A DNA stretch of 64,000 nucleotides from JAJAZB01 sp964244295. Lineage in GTDB: Bacteria; Bacteroidota; Bacteroidia; Cytophagales; Spirosomataceae. Each line of letters starts with the position of its first letter. Position 1 is the stretch's first letter. A model generated the notes under the pieces. It ran no database searches. It was not told the origin of the DNA and saw only the letters and a list, made by a program, of their open reading frames with translations. Of this stretch, positions 24,647 to 31,170 are shown piece by piece. The position numbers were made by a program, and so were the translations under genes. The stretch spans positions 62,001 through 126,000 of the forward strand of contig CAXTIG010000002.1 of assembly GCA_964244295.1 (NCBI GenBank), given 5' to 3'.

Positions 24647-25029
24647 ACCTGCTCCTGGATACCCACACGTTTCTTTGGTTCGTCAGTGGTTCAGCCGAAC
24701 TCTCCGTAACGGCGCGGAGAATGATGACCGACCCAGCCAATCACTGTGTCGTCAGTACGGCAAATCTTTGGGAAATTGCTATTAAACACAGTTTGGGGAA
24801 ACTGACCGTGAATGGAGGTGATTTCGAGACCGTGATGGATGATGTCACCGATAATCAGTTTCGGTTGATGCCGATTACGTTTCGACATCTTGTGGAGGTG
24901 AACAAATTGCCTCACCACCACCGCGACCCCTTCGACCGCCTGCTTATCGCTCAGGCGATTACGGAAAATCTGACCGTTCTGACGCGAGACCCGCAGTTCC
25001 ATCTCTATCCGGTGCCGATAATCTGGTAA
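24643..25029 (+). CDS. VapC-type PIN-domain toxin
   Basis: A 128-residue PIN ribonuclease. All acidic residues are in place: LLLDTHTFLW (first Asp), STANLWEIAIK (Glu), HHHRDPFDRLLIAQA (Asp) and LTRDPQFHLY (last Asp). It belongs to the subgroup that pairs with DUF2281 antitoxins and cleaves RNA when freed. It overlaps the antitoxin by four bases. The methyltransferase gene starts on the very next base after its stop codon, so the three genes are probably one transcript. Confidence 0.9.
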   Translation: MNLLLDTHTFLWFVSGSAELSVTARRMMTDPANHCVVSTANLWEIAIKHSLGKLTVNGGDFETVMDDVTDNQFRLMPITFRHLVEVNKLPHHHRDPFDRLLIAQAITENLTVLTRDPQFHLYPVPIIW

Positions 25030-25767
25030 ATGAAAGACCTCTTCTCCCGCCAGGCCGACCAATACGCCAAGTACCGCCCCACGTATCCGGCAGCTTTGTT
25101 CGACTTCGTGCTGGCCCACGTGCCGGGGCGGGAAGCGGCCTGGGACTGCGCCACGGGCAACGGGCAGGTGGCAGTGGAACTGGCCCGGCACTTCCGGCGG
25201 GTGGAGGCGACGGATGTGAGTGAAAAGCAGTTAGGTCAGGCCCGGGGAGCCGAAAACCTGCGCTACCAGGTGGCACGGGCCGAATCGACCCCCTTTCCCG
25301 ACCACGCCTTCGACCTCGTCACGGTCGGGCAGGCCCTGCACTGGTTTGAGTTTGAGGCGTTTTACGCCGAAGTGCGGCGGGTGACGAAGCCGGGCGGCGT
25401 ACTGGCCGTGTGGGGTTACGAACTGCTGAACATCGACCCGGACATCGACGCGCTGATTCTTGATTTCTACGAGAACATCGTTGGCCCGTACTGGGCACCG
25501 GAGCGGCGCTACGTGCAGGAACGCTACACCACGGTGCCGTTTCCGTTCCGGGAAATCCCGGCCCCGGAATTTCCGATGGTCAAGCACTGGACGCTACACG
25601 ACCTGGCCGGGTACTTCGAGACCTGGTCGAGCGTGGACAAGTTCCGGCAACAGCACGGGTTTAGCCCGGTGGGGGAGTTGACCCAAAAACTTCGGTCGTT
25701 CTGGCCCGCTGACGAAACGAAGGCCGTGACCTTTCCCGTTTTTTTGCGGCTGGGATGCGTGGATTGA
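25030..25767 (+). CDS. Class I SAM-dependent methyltransferase
   Basis: A 245-residue methyltransferase of the Methyltransf_11 type. It begins with DLFSRQADQYAKYRPTYP, common in this group. Motif I is AWDCATGNGQVAVELA (residues 37-52), with VEATDVS as motif II, ESTPFPDHAFDLVTVGQALHWF as the motif IV region, and KPGGVLAVWGY. No target-recognition domain is evident, so a small-molecule substrate is likely but unknown. The ATG directly abuts the PIN toxin stop codon. Confidence 0.85.
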   Translation: MKDLFSRQADQYAKYRPTYPAALFDFVLAHVPGREAAWDCATGNGQVAVELARHFRRVEATDVSEKQLGQARGAENLRYQVARAESTPFPDHAFDLVTVGQALHWFEFEAFYAEVRRVTKPGGVLAVWGYELLNIDPDIDALILDFYENIVGPYWAPERRYVQERYTTVPFPFREIPAPEFPMVKHWTLHDLAGYFETWSSVDKFRQQHGFSPVGELTQKLRSFWPADETKAVTFPVFLRLGCVD

Positions 25768-25868
25768 CCAGGACGCCAAAAGAAGAATCCCGGCGGGAAA
25801 TCATTCAGGAAGCCCTGCTGTTGGAGGAACTCAGCGGGTACCGCCCCGCCTTTTCAAGAAAAAAATGA
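25755..25868 (+). CDS. Possible small ORF bridging methyltransferase and queE
   Basis: A 37-codon frame starts inside the end of the methyltransferase gene and ends with a TGA that overlaps the queE ATG (ATGA at 25865-25868). The product is charged (TRTPKEESRREIIQEALLLE). Both ends overlap neighbours in the manner of translationally coupled genes, but I recognise no family. It may simply be the coupling frame. Confidence 0.25.
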   Translation: MRGLTRTPKEESRREIIQEALLLEELSGYRPAFSRKK

Positions 25869-26512
25869 CGTTAGCAACCGAAGCCATAATTCATAATTCA
25901 GAATTCACAACTCAGAATTCCCTCCCCCTGATGGAAGCCTTCTACACGCTGCAAGGCGAGGGCTTTCACCAGGGTCGGGCGGCGTATTTCATCCGGCTGG
26001 CCGGTTGCGACGTGGGTTGCCATTGGTGCGACGTGAAAGATTCCTGGAACGCCGACAAACACCCGAAGGTGGCCCTTGACGCCATCGTGGCCGAAGCCGC
26101 CCGGCACCCCGCCCGGCTGGCGGTCGTGACCGGCGGCGAGCCGCTGATGTACGACCTGACTGACCTGACGGCGGAACTGCGCCGGGCCGGTTTCCAGACC
26201 AACATCGAAACCTCCGGGGCCTACCCGCTCAGCGGGGCCTGGGATTGGGTGTGCCTTTCGCCGAAAAAATTTAAAAAGCCCGTGGACGACGTGTACGAGC
26301 GGGCCGATGAATTGAAAATCATCGTCTTCAACCGCAATGATTTCCGTTGGGCTGAAGAACAGGCCGCCCGCGTGCGGCCCGATTGCCAGTTGCTGCTGCA
26401 ACCGGAATGGGGCAAATCGACGGAGATGCTGCCGCTGATGATTGAGTACGTGAAGGAGACCCCGCGCTGGCGGGTTTCGCTGCAAACGCACAAGTTCATG
26501 GACATTCCCTGA
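25865..26512 (+). CDS. queE: 7-carboxy-7-deazaguanine synthase
   Basis: A radical SAM enzyme of the queuosine/7-deazaguanine pathway that converts 6-carboxy-tetrahydropterin to 7-carboxy-7-deazaguanine. Key parts are EAFYTLQGEGFHQGRAAYFIRL, the cysteine motif GCDVGCHWCD (CxxxCxxC), VVTGGEPLMY, and ETSGAYPLSG. ATG 25865 gives 215 residues; ATG 25931 would give 193 and begins MEAFYTLQGEG. The codons between lie in an AATTC-word repeat (AATTCATAATTC, AGAATTCACAACTC), so this N-terminal piece may be an acquired extension. A strong terminator follows. Confidence 0.93.
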   Translation: MTLATEAIIHNSEFTTQNSLPLMEAFYTLQGEGFHQGRAAYFIRLAGCDVGCHWCDVKDSWNADKHPKVALDAIVAEAARHPARLAVVTGGEPLMYDLTDLTAELRRAGFQTNIETSGAYPLSGAWDWVCLSPKKFKKPVDDVYERADELKIIVFNRNDFRWAEEQAARVRPDCQLLLQPEWGKSTEMLPLMIEYVKETPRWRVSLQTHKFMDIP

Positions 26513-26541
26513 TTCGGATAGTGCCTGACTTTTCAACCCTG

Positions 26542-26586
26542 ACCAAACCGGCCCGAACGCACTCGTTCGGGCCGGTTTGGTTTTTA
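26542..26586 (+). terminator. queE terminator
   Basis: A perfect 18-bp stem (ACCAAACCGGCCCGAACG, loop CACT, complement ending at 26581) runs into TTTTTATCG. It isolates the upstream toxin-methyltransferase-queE unit from the IclR promoter. Confidence 0.92.
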
Positions 26587-26621
26587 TCGACGAAAACACC
26601 GTATATTTTTTAGGAAAGGAC

Positions 26622-26654
26622 TTGACAAACTGCGGAAAGGGCTGCATACTTGTG
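26622..26654 (+). promoter_or_regulatory. IclR gene promoter, twin of the susC promoter
   Basis: TTGACA (26622-26627), exactly 19 nt, TACTTGTG (26647-26654). The susC promoter at 50297-50329 has the same hexamer, spacing and octamer. Bacteroidota consensus is TTTG/TTG, 17-23 nt, TAnnTTTG. Confidence 0.65.
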
Positions 26655-26662
26655 TCATAATA

Positions 26663-26679
26663 TAAAATCAATTTTTACA
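26663..26679 (+). promoter_or_regulatory. Putative IclR operator, copy 1
   Basis: TAAAATCAATTTTTACA is a near-palindromic AT-rich element 8 bp after the -7 box, where a bound repressor would block initiation. A 15-of-17 match (TAAAATTCATTTTTACA) lies at the same place in the susC promoter. IclR proteins usually bind short palindromes at such positions. Confidence 0.55.
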
Positions 26680-26730
26680 TAAAAAAATTAATTCTATTTA
26701 ACTAAGCTTCTGGGCTGACCTTGCTTTCCC

Positions 26731-27468
26731 ATGATTCAAGTCATTCACCGCGCCTTCGACATCCTGGAATTGCTCGCCAAAACCGACCGGGAAACGACTT
26801 TGTCCGAGATTGCCGACCACCTGAACCTCAACCATGGCACCTGCGCCAACATCCTCAAAACGATGGTGCAGCGCCGCTACGTGGAGCAGGCCGGGCCGAA
26901 AAAAGGCTACCGACTGGGGGCGATGACCTACCTCATCAGCGGGAACCCCGGCTACCGCAAGGATTTGGTCGAAGCCGCCCGTGAGGAATTGGACCGCCTC
27001 ACGGTCGAACTCAACGAGAATTCGCTGCTGGCCGTGCTGCAAAACGAAAACCGGCTCTGCCTGTACACCGCGCAGGCCAAGCACGATTTGCAGGTGAATA
27101 CCTCGCCCGAAAAACACGCCTACCACACCGCCACGGGCCGCCTGCTGCTGGCCTTTTTGCCCGACAACGAGCGCGAGGCTTTCGTGAAAAAGTACGGACT
27201 ACCCCAGCGCGAACACCTCTGGGAAGAGGCCGTGACCCACGGCGGATTCGCCGATGCCGCCCGCAAAATCCGGCAGGCGGGCTACGCCACCCAGCGCACG
27301 AACGCGTACATCGTGGGCCTGGCTTTACCGCTGCACCGAGCGGACAAAGTGGTTGCGAGCATTAGTGTTTTTTTGCCGGAAATGCGCTTCAACGGGCAGG
27401 AGAGTCCGATTTTAGCCCGAATTAAACAAGCAGCGGAAACCATCGACCGCCGCCTGAGTCAGCCCTGA
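26731..27468 (+). CDS. IclR family transcriptional regulator
   Basis: A 245-residue regulator. The winged helix-turn-helix covers residues 1-65: IHRAFDILELLAK, TTLSEIADHLNLNHGTCANILKTM, KGYRLGAMTYLI. The effector-binding IclR domain (80-245) ends with NAYIVGLALPLHRADKVVASISVFLP. In other bacteria this family often controls uronate and aromatic catabolism by sensing a small acid. It is followed 36 bp later by an RraA-like gene and lies just before the polysaccharide locus. Its promoter and putative operator are mirrored at susC, which argues that it controls the locus and itself. Confidence 0.92.
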   Translation: MIQVIHRAFDILELLAKTDRETTLSEIADHLNLNHGTCANILKTMVQRRYVEQAGPKKGYRLGAMTYLISGNPGYRKDLVEAAREELDRLTVELNENSLLAVLQNENRLCLYTAQAKHDLQVNTSPEKHAYHTATGRLLLAFLPDNEREAFVKKYGLPQREHLWEEAVTHGGFADAARKIRQAGYATQRTNAYIVGLALPLHRADKVVASISVFLPEMRFNGQESPILARIKQAAETIDRRLSQP

Positions 27469-27504
27469 ACCAACCTGAATTATCCATTGCAAACCCCAAC
27501 CAAC

Positions 27505-28212
27505 ATGGCCTCCACCGATTACCCCGCCCGGAAATTTTTCGTCAACTACGACGTCGAAGACGTGCGCGAACGCTACTCCCGGCTCTACGCCGCCCTGGTG
27601 TCCGACGTGCTCGAAAGCCTCGGCTACCACAACCAGTGCATGGCGAGCGGCATTTACCCGCTGCTACACACGATGAAAGTGGCCGGACCGGCCTTCACCG
27701 CCCACGGCATCGCCACGCCCAGCCGCGACGAGAAAATCCACGACATCCGCCTGGGGATGTTCGCCAGCATGACCGACGGCTGCGTGCAAATCCGCGACAC
27801 GCAGGGCGATACGACCTGCGGGCATTTCGGCGAAATTTCGGCCACGGCGGCGGCGGCCCACGGCTGCGTGGGCGCGGTCATCGACGGCTCCACCCGCGAC
27901 TCGAACTACCTCATCGACATGGGTTTCCCAACCTTCTGCCGCTTCCGTAACCCCGTCGAAGCCTTCGGGCGCTTCATGGTGGTGGACTATCAGATTCCGA
28001 TTTACGTGAAAGGCATGGCCGGGCCGCTGGTGGTCAACCCCGGCGATTACATCTACGGCGACAACGATGGCATCGCCGTGGTGCCCTACGAGCTGACCAT
28101 CAAGGTATTGGAACTGGCCGAGGAATGGTTTGAAAGCGAGGGCAAAAGCCGTGACGCGATGGCGAAGGGTAAAAACCCGTTTGAGGTGTACGAGGAGTTT
28201 GGGCGGTTTTAA
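27505..28212 (+). CDS. RraA-like protein / 4-hydroxy-4-methyl-2-oxoglutarate aldolase family
   Basis: A 235-residue RraA-fold protein. ATG 27505 is preferred over an in-frame TTG 18 bases upstream. Family signatures: LVSDVLESLGY, GPAFTAHGIATP, the active-site GAVIDGSTRDSNYL (Asp and Arg of the HMG/CHA aldolase group) and the C-terminal VVNPGDYIYGDNDGIAVVP. Members of this family act as class II pyruvate aldolases or as oxaloacetate decarboxylases; some only bind RNase E. Linkage to an IclR regulator and uronate genes favours a catabolic aldolase or decarboxylase role, which is inferred. Confidence 0.85.
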   Translation: MASTDYPARKFFVNYDVEDVRERYSRLYAALVSDVLESLGYHNQCMASGIYPLLHTMKVAGPAFTAHGIATPSRDEKIHDIRLGMFASMTDGCVQIRDTQGDTTCGHFGEISATAAAAHGCVGAVIDGSTRDSNYLIDMGFPTFCRFRNPVEAFGRFMVVDYQIPIYVKGMAGPLVVNPGDYIYGDNDGIAVVPYELTIKVLELAEEWFESEGKSRDAMAKGKNPFEVYEEFGRF

Positions 28213-28224
28213 GTGAGTTCAGAA

Positions 28225-28272
28225 CCAATTAAACTGTCATCCTGAGCTTGCGAAGGATGACAGTTTAATTGG
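28225..28272. repeat. 19-bp inverted repeat at a convergent gene end
   Basis: CCAATTAAACTGTCATCC (28225-28242) is exactly complementary to 28255-28272; one more T-A pair extends the stem. The core CCTGAGCTTGCGAAGGA resembles other dispersed words in the window. It lies between the convergent RraA-like and GH2 genes and probably terminates both. Confidence 0.88.
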
Positions 28273-28291
28273 GCTGAAAAGCAAGAAAAAA

Positions 28292-31159
28292 TCACTTCAT
28301 CGCCACCGGCTTCGCCTCCCCGTTGAACGCCTTCAGCACAAACGTGGCGTTTGGCTTCGTTTCCAGCTCCCGCCACAAAATCTCGGCGCTCAGTTCGCGG
28401 CTTTCGCCGGGTTCGAGCCAGAAAAAATTGTCGTCGGCGACCAGCGCCCGTTTCGTGCCCTGCACGTCGAATTGGGTGAGAAAACTCGGCACCATTCCCC
28501 CGTTTTTCACCCGAAAACGCACCCGGCTGCGGTCGGCAGCGAGGGTTTTATTCTCCAAAATTTCCAGCGTGAGCGTCGTTTGGGTGTTGGCGACGGTCGG
28601 TTTCAAAAACGGCCCCCGCTCAAACGTCGGCCAGGCGGTGGCTTCCTTCAGGTATTTCTCGCGAAAGGCCGCTTCATCGAGTTTGCTCGTCGAGCGGGGC
28701 CAGTACACCGAGCGGGAAATCAGCTTGCCGGTTTTATCGCGGAGTTCGGTTTTTACGAAAAAGAAGCGGTCGCGGTACCCGGCGGGCAGTGTGAAGCTGC
28801 CCAGTTCGGCCTTCGTCACCGACGGCCCCGCCGCCAGGGTCACGGCTTTTTCCCCCTTCCAGAGTGGTTTAAAGGCATCGTCCAGAATCTGCACCGAAGC
28901 GGTACCCGCCTGGGCGGTCGTCCCGGCGTGGGTTAGGCTCAGGCGGACGGGAACCGTTTCCCCGCCGTTCCAGAGCAGGCGTTCCAGGTCGAGGGCTACG
29001 TGCGTGGGTTCGTAGGTGCGTTTCAGAAAATAATACGGCGCGGCGGCCTGCCCGAACCAGTCCATCAGTTGAATGGCAATCACCGGCCAGTGGCGCTTGA
29101 ACACCCAGGGCATCAGCCCGGCCGTGACGGGGTAGTTGCCCTGCACCTTTTCGGACATCACCTGGTAAAACTCGCCCGCGCCGATTTGTGAGGCTTCCGA
29201 AATCGCCTCCAGCGAGGGGTCGGTCACGTCGGCCACGTGCGAGGCGCGGCTCAACATCCGGGGCACCCGGCCCGGTCCGTACTCGGTGAAGTGGTGGATG
29301 AAGTCGGGGTGGGTTTTGTAAAATTCCTTGTCCCACATTTTCCCCAAACCCGTAAATTCTTGTTTGTCCACGAGTTCGTAGAACAAACTGGCTTCGGGAA
29401 TCGAGTGCATCCCGGTTTCCGAAATCCAGGGTTCCTGGCCGTAGCTTTTCGAGTACCAGACCGGGTCCATGTCGGGGTAGGCGTGGATGGCCCCGTGATC
29501 GGGCGTGGTGCGGACGAACAACCGGGTCGGGTCGAAGGTGCGCAGGTTGCGTTCCAAAATGCCCAGCGTGGTGGCGTTGCCGGAGGAATAGGCGTTGAAT
29601 TCGTTGCCCCCGCACCAGACCGCCAACGCCGGGTGGTTGCGCAGGCGAACGATATTTTGCACCACCTGCGCCTCCCACACGTCCTGCGGGTAGTCGGGCG
29701 TATCCTGGTTGCCGATGGGGAAATCCTGCCAGATCATCAGGCCCAATTCGTTACAGAGCCGGTAGAACGTGTCGGTTTCGAGCAGCCCGCCGCCCCAGAC
29801 CCGGATGAGTTGCACGCCCATGTTTTTCGCGGCCTGGAGCGTCCAGCGGTAGCGTTCCGGCGCGGTGTCGAGCAGCACGTCCTGCGGCGTGAAGTTCATG
29901 CCTTTCACGAAGAGTTTCCGCCCGTTGACGACGAACTGCCAGTCCTCGAAGCGGTCGCCGGTGCGCGGCCCCGCCGTGGGCATCCGCTCGACGGTGCGGA
30001 CGCCGAAGGGAAATTCCAGCCGATCCACGACTACACCGCCGCGTTTGAGCGCGAGCCGAACCTGGTACAGACTCGGTTCGCCCAGTCCGTTCGGTTGCCA
30101 GAGTTTGGGGTTGGGCAGCGTGAAATCCTCCTCCACCCAGTTCCGTCCGGCGAAGAGCTTCGGCGTGAATTCTTTCGTGAAAACCGTTTTTCCCCCCGAT
30201 TGAAATTCCATCGTCAGCGAAACCGGCTCCGTAACCGGCTTGAAGGCGTACCCGTGCTCATTGGGGTGGCGAAGCTGGGCGTTGTTCCAGGGGTGCAACG
30301 TCTGTTGCAGCGAATGGGATTGGGTGAAAACTTCGGAGGAAAGGTGCAAATGCGCCTGCCCGTTGGCGAGCGATTTCGTCGTCAAAAACGGCCGTTCGAG
30401 GTGGAAATCCGGCACGATTTCCAGCCGCACGCCCTGCCACATCCCCACGCTGAACCACATTTCGCAGCCCGACCCGCCCGAAATCACCCAGGGTTTGATG
30501 ATCTTGCCGCTGGCGCGGGGGTTGTAGCCGCCACGTTTGGCGAACTCTCGCTCGCCGGAGGCGTTGCGGGGCAGGCTTTCAAAATCGCCCGCCCGGTTGC
30601 CCCAGTTGCCCGCCCGCACCTCCACGAGCAGTTCGTTTTGCCCGCCGGGTTTTAGCAACCGGCTCACTTCTGCCGACGGCCCGCCGAACATCCCCTCGTG
30701 GGTACCAACGAGCGAATCGTTCAACCAGACTTTCGTGAAATAATCCACGCCGTCGAAGCAGAGGAATACCTTGTTTCCGGTGGCACCGGCGGGCGTCGCA
30801 CCATCCGGTGTGGGAAAGGTTTTGCGGTAGTACCAGGCTTTCTGGTCCACCCAGGCGTACTGCTCCGAATTTTTGTGGGCGTAAGGATGCGGCAGTTTGC
30901 CCGCCTGGAAGTACGCCCAGTGAATCGAGTTGGGCACGGTCGTGGCGAAGGCCTCCTTGCGCGGCGCTTTCGGCCCACTCACCGGCTGGTCGGCGTGGGA
31001 CAATTCCCAGCCGCCGCCCGACAACTCGACGTGCTGCGCGCCGCTGCGGGGCGTGATGCGGTAGGGCGATTGGAGGGCGGGGCCGTTCTGGGCGCTGACC
31101 GGTCCAACACCCCAGGCGAGGAAGCAAAACAGGCGCGGAAGGAGACGGGAAAAATTCAT
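28292..31159 (-). CDS. Secreted GH2 family glycoside hydrolase
   Basis: A 955-residue protein exported by a signal peptide (CFLAWGVGPVSAQ). Layout is typical GH2 of the beta-mannosidase/exo-glucosaminidase-like group: sugar-binding jelly roll (WYYRKTFPTP, CFDGVDYFTKVWLN, GTHEGMFGGPSAEVS), Ig-like domain, TIM barrel and C-terminal beta domains. The acid/base is Glu520 (WCGGNEFNAYS) and the nucleophile Glu581 (WISETGMHS). The barrel has LIRVWGGGLLETDTFY and IWQDFPIGN. The stop of the preceding paralogue is only 11 bp upstream, so the two are co-transcribed. Exact sugar specificity cannot be decided. A role in removing terminal sugars from oligosaccharides released by the PL8 lyase is inferred. 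Confidence 0.9.
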   Translation of the reverse strand: MNFSRLLPRLFCFLAWGVGPVSAQNGPALQSPYRITPRSGAQHVELSGGGWELSHADQPVSGPKAPRKEAFATTVPNSIHWAYFQAGKLPHPYAHKNSEQYAWVDQKAWYYRKTFPTPDGATPAGATGNKVFLCFDGVDYFTKVWLNDSLVGTHEGMFGGPSAEVSRLLKPGGQNELLVEVRAGNWGNRAGDFESLPRNASGEREFAKRGGYNPRASGKIIKPWVISGGSGCEMWFSVGMWQGVRLEIVPDFHLERPFLTTKSLANGQAHLHLSSEVFTQSHSLQQTLHPWNNAQLRHPNEHGYAFKPVTEPVSLTMEFQSGGKTVFTKEFTPKLFAGRNWVEEDFTLPNPKLWQPNGLGEPSLYQVRLALKRGGVVVDRLEFPFGVRTVERMPTAGPRTGDRFEDWQFVVNGRKLFVKGMNFTPQDVLLDTAPERYRWTLQAAKNMGVQLIRVWGGGLLETDTFYRLCNELGLMIWQDFPIGNQDTPDYPQDVWEAQVVQNIVRLRNHPALAVWCGGNEFNAYSSGNATTLGILERNLRTFDPTRLFVRTTPDHGAIHAYPDMDPVWYSKSYGQEPWISETGMHSIPEASLFYELVDKQEFTGLGKMWDKEFYKTHPDFIHHFTEYGPGRVPRMLSRASHVADVTDPSLEAISEASQIGAGEFYQVMSEKVQGNYPVTAGLMPWVFKRHWPVIAIQLMDWFGQAAAPYYFLKRTYEPTHVALDLERLLWNGGETVPVRLSLTHAGTTAQAGTASVQILDDAFKPLWKGEKAVTLAAGPSVTKAELGSFTLPAGYRDRFFFVKTELRDKTGKLISRSVYWPRSTSKLDEAAFREKYLKEATAWPTFERGPFLKPTVANTQTTLTLEILENKTLAADRSRVRFRVKNGGMVPSFLTQFDVQGTKRALVADDNFFWLEPGESRELSAEILWRELETKPNATFVLKAFNGEAKPVAMK

Positions 31160-31170
31160 GTCGGAGCAGG

